Notes under the pieces: generated by a model
What the model saw: only the letters and a program-made list of their open reading frames with translations
Told to the model about the DNA's origin: nothing
Databases searched by the model: none
Shown here: piece by piece, positions 1-8,514 of the stretch
Numbering within the stretch: position 1 is the stretch's first letter
Layout: the number at the start of each line of letters is the position of its first letter
Origin: CAZGMC01 sp964526565
Lineage (GTDB): Bacteria; Pseudomonadota; Alphaproteobacteria; DSM-16000; Inquilinaceae
Direction of reading: 5' to 3'
DNA length: 40,232 nt
Assembly (NCBI GenBank): GCA_964526565.1
Contig: CAZGMC010000028.1
Span: 1-40,232 of the forward strand
Position numbers and translations under genes: made by a program

Positions 1-511
1 GGCCACCGGCAAGGAGCAGGCGATCCGCATTCAGGCGTCCGGCGGCCTCAACGACACCGACATCGACCGCATGGTCAAGGACGCCGAGGCGCACGCCGAG
101 GAGGACCGCAAGCGGCGCGAGGTGGTCGAGGCGCGCAACCATGCCGACGGCCTGATCCACACCACCGAGGCCCAGCTGCAGGAGCACGGCGACACGCTGG
201 AGGCGGCGGACAGGCAGGCCGTCGAGAGCGCCATCGCCGACCTGCGCAGCGTCCTGGACGGCGACGACGCCGAGGCCATCAAGGCCAGGACCGACACCCT
301 GACCCAGGCCGCCATGAAGATCGGCGAGGCCATGTACCGTGCCCAGCAGGGCGAGGCCCCAGGCGGCCCGACCGGCGGCGGCCCGACCGGTGGCGGCCCG
401 ACCGGCGGCGGCCCGACCGGTGGCGGCCAGGGTGGCAGCGGTGCCGACGAGGGCGTGGTCGACGCCGACTTCGAGGAGGTCGACGACGACAAGAAGAGCC
501 GCTCCGCGTAG
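1..511 (+). CDS. dnaK: DnaK (Hsp70) chaperone, C-terminal part only
   Basis: The window opens inside this gene; the reading frame starts at base 2 and 169 codons remain before the TAG. The visible part is the helical lid of the Hsp70 substrate-binding domain (a charged run rich in EEDRKRREVVEARN, then Q/E-rich helices) followed by the disordered tail. The family ATP-dependently binds and releases unfolded proteins in the cytoplasm with DnaJ and GrpE. The tail carries about four GGGPT repeats encoded by a 15-bp tandem repeat at roughly 361-426, and ends in an acidic DADFEEVDDD segment like the EEVD-type ends of bacterial DnaK tails. dnaJ follows on the same strand, the usual order. The ATPase domain lies outside the window, so identity rests on the lid, the tail and the neighbour. 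Confidence 0.93.
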   Translation, partial: ATGKEQAIRIQASGGLNDTDIDRMVKDAEAHAEEDRKRREVVEARNHADGLIHTTEAQLQEHGDTLEAADRQAVESAIADLRSVLDGDDAEAIKARTDTLTQAAMKIGEAMYRAQQGEAPGGPTGGGPTGGGPTGGGPTGGGQGGSGADEGVVDADFEEVDDDKKSRSA

Positions 512-582
512 GATCGCGGAACAGGCCCGGCCGGTTCCCGCGGCCCCGGTTGCCCATGGGCGGCCGGGGCCGCTGCCGGGCC

Positions 583-684
583 GGCCGTGCCGGGCCGGCC
601 GTGCCGGGCGGGCCGTGCCGGGCGGGCCGTGCCGGGCGGGGTGACAGGGATCGGGGCGACTGGGATCGGGGCGACTGGGATCGA
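583..684. repeat. Two tandem repeats in the dnaK-dnaJ spacer
   Basis: Four copies of a 14-bp unit (GGCCGTGCCGGGCG, first copy ending CC) occupy 583-638. They are followed at 647-684 by two full copies and part of a third of a 15-bp unit (GGGATCGGGGCGACT). Both lie between the dnaK stop and the dnaJ start. They look like slippage-generated minisatellites; very GC-rich RNA here could affect dnaJ expression, but that is inference. Confidence 0.85.
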
Positions 685-707
685 CGGATGCGGGGCCGAG
701 AATCCGG

Positions 708-1853
708 ATGGCGAAACAGGACTATTACGAAGTGCTCGGCGTCGGCCGCAGCGCCGATGGCGACGAGATCAAGAAGGCCTACCGGAAGCTCGCCATGCGC
801 TTCCACCCGGACCGCAATCCGGGCGACGCGTCGGCGGAGCACCGGTTCAAGGAGATCAACGAGGCCTATGACGTCCTGAAGGACGGCCAGAGGCGCGCCG
901 CCTACGACCGCTTCGGTCACGCTGCCTTCGACGGCACGGCCGGCGCCCGGCCCGGCGGCGGCTTCGACTTCACCACCGGCTTCGCCGACATCTTCGACGA
1001 GATGTTCGGCGAGTTCATGGGCGGCGGGCGGCGCGGTCGTACCGCCGGGGCGCGCGGCTCGGACCTGCGCTACAATCTGGAAATCACGCTGGAAGAGGCG
1101 TTCGCCGGCAAACAGGCGACGATCCGCGTGCCCACCTCGGCCGTGTGCGAGGTGTGCGGCGGCACCGGGGCCGAGCCCGGCACGAAGCCCGTGACCTGCA
1201 CGACCTGCGGCGGCCTGGGCAAGATCCGCAGCCAGCAGGGCTTCTTCACGATCGAGCGGACCTGCCCGACCTGTGGCGGCGCCGGCCGCGTCATCAAGAC
1301 CGCCTGCAAGGCCTGCGGCGGCGCCGGCCGTATTCGCCAGGAACGCACCCTGAGCGTGAACATCCCCGCCGGCGTCGACGACGGCACACGGATTCGCCTG
1401 GCCGGGGAAGGGGAGGCGGGCCTGCGCGGCGCACCGCCCGGGGACCTGTACGTCTTCCTGTCGGTCAAGCCGCACCGCATCTTCCAGCGCGACGGCGCCG
1501 ACATCTTCTGCCGCGTGCCCATTCCGTTGACCATGGCGGCGCTGGGCGGCACCCTGGAGGTGCCGGCCATCGACGGCAGCCAGGCCCGGATCCCCGTGCC
1601 GGAGGGCACCCAGTCGGGCCACCAGTTCCCGGTGCGCGGCAAGGGCATGAGCATGCTCCGTTCGGCGGCGCGGGGCGACATGTTCGTCCAGGTCCAGGTG
1701 GAAACGCCGAGGAACCTGACGAAACGCCAGCGCGAACTGCTGGAGGATTTTGCTCGCGAGGGCGGCGAGGAGATCTCCAGCCCCGAAAGCCATGGCTTCT
1801 TCCGCCGCGTCAAGGAGTTCCTGGAGGAGCACCTGGACCTCGGCAAGGAGTAG
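708..1853 (+). CDS. dnaJ: DnaJ (Hsp40) co-chaperone
   Basis: The 381-residue protein has the full type I DnaJ layout. A J domain (about 1-70) carries HPD at residues 33-35, which stimulates DnaK ATPase. A Gly/Phe-rich linker follows. The zinc domain at about 147-210 has four CxxCxGxG motifs (CEVCGGTG, CTTCGGLG, CPTCGGAG, CKACGGAG). Two beta-rich substrate-binding domains follow, with a C-terminal dimerisation region. It delivers unfolded clients to DnaK in the cytoplasm. The length is normal for the family and the ATG start opens directly on the conserved DYYEVLGV segment. It lies downstream of dnaK across a 196-bp spacer full of tandem repeats. The last four codons (GKE-stop) are themselves the first unit of a triplicated repeat. 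Confidence 0.98.
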   Translation: MAKQDYYEVLGVGRSADGDEIKKAYRKLAMRFHPDRNPGDASAEHRFKEINEAYDVLKDGQRRAAYDRFGHAAFDGTAGARPGGGFDFTTGFADIFDEMFGEFMGGGRRGRTAGARGSDLRYNLEITLEEAFAGKQATIRVPTSAVCEVCGGTGAEPGTKPVTCTTCGGLGKIRSQQGFFTIERTCPTCGGAGRVIKTACKACGGAGRIRQERTLSVNIPAGVDDGTRIRLAGEGEAGLRGAPPGDLYVFLSVKPHRIFQRDGADIFCRVPIPLTMAALGGTLEVPAIDGSQARIPVPEGTQSGHQFPVRGKGMSMLRSAARGDMFVQVQVETPRNLTKRQRELLEDFAREGGEEISSPESHGFFRRVKEFLEEHLDLGKE

Positions 1854-1877
1854 GGCAAGGAGTAGGGCAAGGAGTAG
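1842..1877 (+). repeat. 12-bp tandem repeat spanning the dnaJ stop codon
   Basis: Three exact copies of GGCAAGGAGTAG run from 1842 to 1877. The first encodes the last three dnaJ residues and its stop; the next two are in the same frame, so dnaJ is followed by two more in-frame TAG codons at 12-bp spacing. Confidence 0.9.
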
Positions 1878-1979
1878 GGCAGGCGCCATCCCTGGACCGG
1901 CCGACGGGAACGATGCGAACGTGCGCCCGTTGAGCCTTCACGGCAATGGAGGCGAGGACGCCGTTGGTGGGGGGCTGTC

Positions 1980-2417
1980 GTGGAGCAGGCAGACGGAGAC
2001 GTGCAGGGCTTCATGGTCCCAGAATGGTTCGAGACGGCGCTTCATCACATCTCCCTCGCTGTCGAGCTCGCCGGGGTCGCCGTCATCGTCTGCGGCGTGC
2101 TTGTCGCTACCATGTTCTTCGTGGTTGCCCTCCGGCGCGGCGACGACGGGTCCAAGATCTACCACGAGTTCCGCTCGACCCTGGCCCGCGGCATCCTGCT
2201 GGGGCTGGAGTTCCTGGTCGCCGCCGACATCATCGGCACCGTGGCGATCAAGCCGACCCTGGACAACCTTTATGTCCTGGGCCTGATCGTCCTGATCCGG
2301 ACCTTCCTCAGCTTTGCGCTCGAGGTCGAGATCGACGGCCGCTGGCCCTGGCGCAAGGCGGAGGAAAGCCACCCCACGCTGGGGCGGGACCGGCCGGATC
2401 CATCGGACGGCCGTTGA
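1980..2417 (+). CDS. Small DUF1622-type integral membrane protein
   Basis: A 145-residue protein with three likely membrane helices: about 20-48 (ISLAVELAGVAVIVCG...), 69-90 (a helix containing LLGLEFLVAADIIGTV) and 98-117 (VLGLIVLIRTFLSFALEVE). It ends in a hydrophilic tail. The pattern of an E-rich second helix followed by LIRTFLS..LE.E matches the DUF1622 family of small bacterial inner-membrane proteins, whose function is not established. The GTG start at 1980 is preceded by a G-rich stretch that could serve as a ribosome site; an ATG at 2013 would give a protein 11 residues shorter. It is not obviously in an operon with dnaJ (126-bp gap with a repeat), and a large inverted repeat follows it. 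Confidence 0.75.
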   Translation: MEQADGDVQGFMVPEWFETALHHISLAVELAGVAVIVCGVLVATMFFVVALRRGDDGSKIYHEFRSTLARGILLGLEFLVAADIIGTVAIKPTLDNLYVLGLIVLIRTFLSFALEVEIDGRWPWRKAEESHPTLGRDRPDPSDGR

Positions 2418-3189
2418 CGGACGGCAGCCACTGGCGCTGTCCTTGACGCAACCCGCCCCGTCATTGCGGGCGGAGCGCGGCAATCCAGTCCCGGCGTTGC
2501 CGGCTCAAAACAACTATAAACCGCGCGTGCGGCGCCGCTGGATTGCTTCGCTGTGCTCGCAATGACGGCTTTTCTGTTGGTAATCGTGCGCCAAGCAAAG
2601 CCAACATGTATTACAGGAACCGGAAGGTTGATTGCGTCTTGAAGTCGTAGGCTGGGCTGAGCTTGCGAAGCCCAGCAACACCGCGCCGTCAATTCCGGCC
2701 CGGCCAGCGCAGCGCCGGCGCGGCAGCCGGCGGGATGGCCCGAGAAGAGCTGCCGCTCGGGCCGGCCCGCGCCGCGGCGACCCGCGCCGGCACGCCCCCA
2801 CCGGAATCAAGTGATGTGTCCCCGCATTTCGACGCCCAACGGAATCAAGTAGCAGGGGTAGGCTGGGCTGAGCTTGCGAAGCCCAGCTTTTGTCGGGCGA
2901 TCCCGCCGGCTGCCTTGCCAGCGCTGCGCCGGCAAGGCCGGGAGTAAGGGCGGCGGTGTTGCTGGGCTTCGCAGGCTCAGCCCAGCCTACGGACTACTGC
3001 TGTGTGCCATTGCAATACCTATTACGGGCCGGTTGTGGGCTACTCAATTACACCGTATCGAGCGGGTCCCCCGAGCACGCCCAATGACGATTGGGGCCGG
3101 GACCCCGATAGCGACACCGACGAATGTTTCCGAGGGCTCGGCAATTGTCCAGGGCAGTTTCAATAATTCATTTCCTGTAACGATGGCGC
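2418..3189. repeat. Gene-free stretch packed with inverted-repeat elements
   Basis: No convincing gene lies between the DUF1622 gene and the end of gatA. Three repeat families are visible. First, a 31-bp inverted pair at 2458-2488 and 2538-2568. Second, three copies of a roughly 35-bp element (core GGCTGGGCTGAGC) at 2647-2683, 2858-2889 and, inverted, 2951-2990. Third, a GC-rich block at about 2698-2745 that reappears inverted at 2893-2943. A direct repeat CGGAATCAAGT occurs at 2802-2812 and 2840-2850. These resemble REP-type intergenic palindromes. The remaining 3000-3189 shows nothing recognisable. Confidence 0.8.
2458..2568. repeat. Long inverted repeat (31-bp arms), REP-like
   Basis: The left arm at 2458-2488 begins CCGTCATTGCG and ends GCAATCCAG. 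The right arm at 2538-2568 is its reverse complement with a few mismatches. They are separated by about 49 bp, so a long hairpin can form. Sequences of this kind (CATTGCGAGC...GCAATCC) occur as dispersed intergenic repeats in many proteobacterial genomes. The right arm is followed by TTTT on the plus strand, so it might also help terminate the upstream gene. Confidence 0.8.
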
Positions 3190-4659
<1,470 letters not shown>

Positions 4660-4704
4660 GGGCGGCGTCGCAGGTGGCGGGGGCGGTGTTATGGGGGCGG
4701 ACGG

Positions 4705-4992
4705 TCACTCGACCACCTTGGGGACGACGTAGAAGCCGCCGGCGGTCTCCGGCGCGTTGGCCAGGACCTTCTCCGGCGCGTTGCCGTCGGTGATCGCGTC
4801 GGGCCGGCGGCGCAGCGTCTGCACCGCGACGCCGGTCATCGGCGGCACGTCGGTGGTGTCCACCTCCTGCAACTGCTCGACCCAGGCCAGGATCTGGCCC
4901 AGCTCGGCGGCCATCGGCTCGAGCTGGTCGTCGTCGATGCGGATGCGGGCGAGGCGGGCGATGCGGCGGACGGTAGCCTTGTCGAGCGCCAT
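4705..4992 (-). CDS. gatC: Amidotransferase subunit C
   Basis: A 95-residue protein starting MALDKATVRRIARLARI, the usual GatC opening, with the central LGQILAWVEQLQEVDTTDV segment and the C-terminal ETAGGFYVVPKVVE that wraps GatA in the GatCAB complex. It is needed for folding and docking of GatA and GatB. The frame is open well upstream, but the ATG at 4992 gives the family length and start, so longer starts are rejected. It is divergent from ruvX with about 108 bp between the two starts, which probably holds both promoters. Confidence 0.95.
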   Translation of the reverse strand: MALDKATVRRIARLARIRIDDDQLEPMAAELGQILAWVEQLQEVDTTDVPPMTGVAVQTLRRRPDAITDGNAPEKVLANAPETAGGFYVVPKVVE

Positions 4993-5100
4993 GGTGCTAG
5001 GTGTCTTTCGCGCGCGAAACCCGGAACGGGGCGGCGCGGGGCCACACGGGCGGTCGCCGCGGCCCCGGCCGGAAAAGCGGCGCGGAAGGTAGCACCCGCC

Positions 5101-5568
5101 ATGCCCATCTGCAACATCGTGGACCTCAAGGCCGGACTGAAGCCGTTCGAGCGCCTGCTCGGCCTCGACGTGGGCGAGAAGACCGTCGGCGTGGCGGTGG
5201 CCGGGGCCAACCTGTCGGTCGCCTCGCCGGTCGGCACGATCCGCCGGACGAAGGTCCGCGCCGACGCCGACGCCCTGTTCCGCCTGGCCGACGAGCGCGG
5301 CGCGGCGGCCCTGATCGTCGGCCTGCCGGTCAACATGGACGGCAGCGAGGGCCCGCGCTGCCAGTCGGTCCGCCAGTTCGCGGCCAACCTGCTGCAGGTG
5401 CGCGACGTGCCGATCGCCTTCTGGGACGAGCGCCTGTCCACCGCCGCCGTCGAGCGCGCCATGATCGATGCCGACCTGAGCCGCGCCAAGCGGGCCAGGC
5501 ACGTCGATGCCGCGGCGGCCGCCTATATCCTTCAGGGCGCCCTGGATGCGATGGCGCGGACGCCGTGA
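5101..5568 (+). CDS. ruvX: Putative pre-16S rRNA nuclease RuvX/YqgF
   Basis: A 155-residue RNase H-fold protein. Family members are linked to maturation of the 16S rRNA 5' end (YqgF) and are also described as Holliday-junction-resolvase-like. The first catalytic Asp is D23 in GLDVGEKTVGVAV; the middle motif is LIVGLPVNMDGSEGP; the end motif is DERLSTAAVERAM followed by HVDAAAAAYILQ, giving the remaining acidic residues. The frame is open far upstream, but the ATG at 5101 gives the normal family length. It is divergent from gatC, a neighbourhood often seen in alphaproteobacteria. No recognisable partner gene follows on its strand. Confidence 0.94.
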   Translation: MPICNIVDLKAGLKPFERLLGLDVGEKTVGVAVAGANLSVASPVGTIRRTKVRADADALFRLADERGAAALIVGLPVNMDGSEGPRCQSVRQFAANLLQVRDVPIAFWDERLSTAAVERAMIDADLSRAKRARHVDAAAAAYILQGALDAMARTP

Positions 5569-5641
5569 CGCAGGTGGTTTTTCGGTGGAACCACCGGCCG
5601 GCCGGCGGTATTCAAGGCGCTGCGGCGGCGCTTTTCCGGGA

Positions 5642-5669
5642 CTAAAAAAGTGCGGCCCCGAAGGGCCGC
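5642..5669 (-). terminator. Rho-independent terminator of the PEP-CTERM gene
   Basis: Read on the minus strand there is a perfect 7-bp GC stem (GCGGCCC/GGGCCGC) closed by a TTCG tetraloop at 5652-5669, followed at once by a run of six T (5643-5648 on the opposite strand). It sits about 50 bp past the stop of the minus-strand PEP-CTERM gene. It also faces the end of ruvX, so may partly serve both. Confidence 0.9.
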
Positions 5670-5717
5670 GCAGGAGAGTAGTGGCAAAAAAGTGACGTAG
5701 AGGCAGAACAGCAGGCC

Positions 5718-6476
5718 TCAAGCGGAGCGGCGCCGCCGTGCCGCGGCACCGATGCCGACCAGGCCGGCGCCGAGAAGCGCCAGCGTCGCCGGCTCCGGCA
5801 CCTGGCCGAAGGACACGTCGTCGATGCCGAAGCCGTCATTGTCGGCCGCGGCCGTGAACGTGAGCGACACGATCGGCGCGTCGAACGTGGCCTGCACGTA
5901 CTGGACGGTGCCGTCGGGATTGGTGCCGCCGCTGCCGGAGAAGTTGAACTGCTCTGTCGCCGACTCGCCGTCCTCGAAGACGACGAACAGGGACCCGGCG
6001 ACATCCAGCACGTCGGTCATGAAGAAGCCGATGCCGGTGAACGGGTTCAGCGGCGAGTTCACCGCGTACTCGACCACTTCCGAGTCATAGCTGTCCAGCC
6101 AGTTGCCGCTGGAACCGGGGCCCGACGTCACGTCGAAGCGGCCGCTGAACGGCGACGTGGCGGCGTCCAGAATGGCGACCAGCTGACCCAGCTGGCCCCC
6201 CTGCTGGGAGCTGAAGGTGCCGATGCCGTTCGGCGCCGGAGGGGCGGTCGTCGTGATCGACTGTGCGATGCCGGTTGCTTCATCGTCGAACGTCTCGGTC
6301 GCGACGGTGTTGAACCCGGCCAGGAAGGCGGCTTCCGCGGCCTGTGCGTTGGCCAGGCTCGTGGGACCGGTGCTGGTGATCGTGATCGTTCCGGCCGAGG
6401 CGGGATGCGAAGCGGCAAGGGCGGCAAGCGCCACTGCCACGCCGGTCGTTGCGAGGGCGAGGCCACGCATCTTCAT
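5718..6476 (-). CDS. PEP-CTERM sorted secreted protein
   Basis: A 252-residue exported protein. An N-terminal signal peptide (MKMRGLALA..., hydrophobic core, likely cleavage after the Ala-Ser-Ala region) leads a Ser/Thr/Gly-rich beta-type domain with two aromatic-rich segments (GIGFFMTDVLDV, SLFVVFEDGE). The C-terminal sorting tail has VPEP (residues 226-229), a hydrophobic helix and RRRR. Such tails are recognised by an exosortase, which processes them at the inner membrane; carriers are often linked to exopolysaccharide or surface layers. The ATG at 6476 is chosen because AAGGAG lies 8 bases upstream; an in-frame start at 6503 lacks this. The exosortase gene is not in the window. Its own role is unknown. 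Confidence 0.88.
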   Translation of the reverse strand: MKMRGLALATTGVAVALAALAASHPASAGTITITSTGPTSLANAQAAEAAFLAGFNTVATETFDDEATGIAQSITTTAPPAPNGIGTFSSQQGGQLGQLVAILDAATSPFSGRFDVTSGPGSSGNWLDSYDSEVVEYAVNSPLNPFTGIGFFMTDVLDVAGSLFVVFEDGESATEQFNFSGSGGTNPDGTVQYVQATFDAPIVSLTFTAAADNDGFGIDDVSFGQVPEPATLALLGAGLVGIGAAARRRRSA

Positions 6477-6581
6477 CTGGTGTCTCCTTGACATACGACT
6501 CAAGAGAGGTATCCGGACGGCGAGTGCATTCGTGCCTTGCCCGGTATGTCTCTATAGGCAGGGTCTCGATCAGCTCAGACA

Positions 6582-6597
6582 AGCAATCGAGGCGCCG
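6582..6597 (-). promoter_or_regulatory. Candidate sigma-54 promoter of the PEP-CTERM gene
   Basis: On the minus strand CGGCGCCTCGATTGCT matches the -24/-12 consensus TGGCACG-N4-TTGCW, with GG and GC correctly 12 bases apart. Mismatches are at three less critical positions. It predicts a start near 6571 and a leader of about 95 nt before the ATG at 6476. PEP-CTERM genes are often reported under the sigma-54 activator PrsR, which supports the reading, but a chance match in GC-rich DNA is possible. Confidence 0.5.
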
Positions 6598-7593
6598 CCG
6601 CCATCACCACTACAAGATTCGTGCCAGGAGCAGACTTCTCCGGCTTTTTCGCCAAGCCCGACGACACCTGGTCTGGGACAATGCTTGCTTGTAAAGGAAA
6701 CCGGTCATCAGAATGTATTAATACCATCAACAGAAAATAATAACTTTTGACGATATCGCTCAACGCAATACGAAAATTTACCGTCATATCAACGGGTTGT
6801 CAAAGGAGCCGCAGAAACCGTGGCTGTCAAAGAGATCGACAATTCATGGATATTGCTGTCTGTCGTATTAACTCAAGTTGCACGGCGGTCATGGTCAGCG
6901 TGCAGTCCGGAAGTGTTATTAAATTGCGGGGTGGACTTGCGCGGGCTTTAAGGCGATTGCCGTCTCGTTCGTTTTGAGCATTTGATCTCGGAGAATCCCG
7001 TGATGCGTCCGGCATCAGTGAGCGGGCAGACCCAGGTTCGATTTCAAAACGAAGGTTGCGGTTAGGAAAATAAGCATGTAGGTCTGGGTCGACCTTGCTG
7101 TCGACGGAGCCCACGATGACCTGCAGGAACCGGACACCAGCCACGGGCCGCCGCATGAGCGCACCATCCGAGCCGCGTGCCTGCCGCCGCGCTTGCCGAG
7201 CCGCAGCCGCGCCCGGTGCCGGCAGTGCAACGGGCCGGAGACTCCGTTGCAGACGTTGCAGATTGCCCGAACCGTGAGCGATCTCAATAAGTTGCCGTGC
7301 AACAGCGGCGTTGCGCCGGGTTGCACCGGTGTTGCAGCGATGATGCATCGGAGGCGCAGACTCCCGCCGCCGCGCCAGTGCGGCCGACCCGCGCGCGGCG
7401 ATCCCCTGACGCTGCGGCTTCGCGGCGGCAGTCCGTCCGCTAGAGGTCCGACCGGCGGCAGTCCGACCGGGCGCCGTCGGGGATGCGTCGGCACGATCGG
7501 CGATGAACCCACGGGCAAAGACGCCTATGGTGGCAGCCCTGTCCGGCGCCGGCTTTGCCGCCGCCCGTCCTGCCGCCGCCCTGACGTTTGCCC
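6598..7593. other. About 1 kb without a recognisable gene
   Basis: Open frames on both strands here have no family resemblance, no clear ribosome sites and arginine/alanine-rich compositions typical of GC-driven spurious frames. The part from about 6690 to 6850 is notably AT-richer than its surroundings. Between 7246 and 7340 the word GTTGCA/GTTGC recurs several times, and at about 7428-7475 the phrase GGCGGCAGTCCG is repeated. No tRNA-like fold was noticed. It probably holds the regulatory region of the PEP-CTERM gene plus decayed sequence. Confidence 0.55.
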
Positions 7594-8508
7594 ATGTCCG
7601 CCGTCATTCCCGCCCTGGTGCCGATCTTCCTGCTCATCGTGCTCGGCCATGGGCTGCGGCGGACGGCGTTCGTGCCGGAGGGGTTCTGGCCGGCGGCGGA
7701 GAAGATGACCTACTACGTGTTCTTTCCCTGCCTGCTGGCGACGACCATGGCCGAGGCACAGCTCGACCTGCTGGCGGTGCTGCCGGTGGCGGCGGCGCTG
7801 GTCGGCGGTGTGCTGGCGACGGTGGCGTTGCTGGCGCTGGTGCGGCCGGTGTGGCGGGTCGACGGGCCGGGCTTCTCCTCGATCGTCCAGGGCGGCATCC
7901 GGCCCAACACCTATGTCGGGCTGGCTGCCGCCGACGTTCTTGTCGGGGCGGAGGGGCTGGCGCTGGCGGCGATCGGCATCGCCGCGGTGGTGCCGCTGGT
8001 CAACGTGGTGGCGGTATCGACGCTGGCCCGCTTCGGCGACGGCGCCACTGGCGGGCTGCGTTCGACGGTGTGCGCCATCGTCACCAACCCGCTGATCCTG
8101 GCGGTGCTGCTGGGCATCGTGCTGAACCTGACCGGGCTGCCGCTGCCGCCGCCGCTGGGGCCGATGGCCGAGGTGCTGGGCCGGGCGGCGCTGCCGGTCG
8201 GCCTGCTGGCGGTGGGGGCGGGGCTCGATTTGCCGGCGGTCGGGCGCGCCGGACGGCACGTTTTCCTGGCTGGTGCGTTCAAGCTGGTGGTCACGCCGGG
8301 GGTGACCGCAGCGCTGTGCCTGGCATTCGGGGTCGGCGGCATGCCGCTGGCGGTGGCGGCGCTCTACAACGGGCTGCCGACCTCGGCCTCGTCGTACGTG
8401 CTGGCGCGCCAGATGGGCGGCGACGCGACGATGATGGCCGGCATCATCACGGCGACCACCCTGGCAGCGATGGTGACCCTGCCGCTCATGCTGCTGCTGA
8501 TCGGATGA
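7594..8508 (+). CDS. AEC-family (auxin efflux carrier-like) transporter
   Basis: A 304-residue polytopic membrane protein with about ten hydrophobic helices in two halves. The opening IPALVPIFLLIVLGHGLRR and the following AEKMTYYVFFPCLLATTMAE are typical of the AEC family (secondary carriers for organic anions such as malate, and auxin efflux in plants). The second half has VTNPLILAVLLGIVLNLTGLPLP and the late segment NGLPTSASSYVLARQMGGD, a conserved AEC signature. The ATG at 7594 is chosen; an in-frame TTG two codons earlier is possible. The next gene starts 6 bp after the stop, so the two transporters are probably one transcript. The substrate cannot be told from sequence. Confidence 0.88.
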   Translation: MSAVIPALVPIFLLIVLGHGLRRTAFVPEGFWPAAEKMTYYVFFPCLLATTMAEAQLDLLAVLPVAAALVGGVLATVALLALVRPVWRVDGPGFSSIVQGGIRPNTYVGLAAADVLVGAEGLALAAIGIAAVVPLVNVVAVSTLARFGDGATGGLRSTVCAIVTNPLILAVLLGIVLNLTGLPLPPPLGPMAEVLGRAALPVGLLAVGAGLDLPAVGRAGRHVFLAGAFKLVVTPGVTAALCLAFGVGGMPLAVAALYNGLPTSASSYVLARQMGGDATMMAGIITATTLAAMVTLPLMLLLIG

Positions 8509-8514
8509 TCGTCC

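Noticed and set aside
2418..3189. CRISPR array in the repeat-rich spacer
   Set aside because: Repeats are few, inverted and irregularly spaced, without uniform spacers or cas genes.
6526..6539. GGCACGAATGCA on the minus strand as a second sigma-54 promoter
   Set aside because: GG and GC are three bases too close for a -24/-12 promoter.
6827..7348. Minus-strand 173-codon open frame in the gene-free kilobase
   Set aside because: No ribosome site, Arg/Ala-rich patchwork composition, no domain resemblance, and it spans internal short repeats; open frames this long are common by chance in high-GC DNA.
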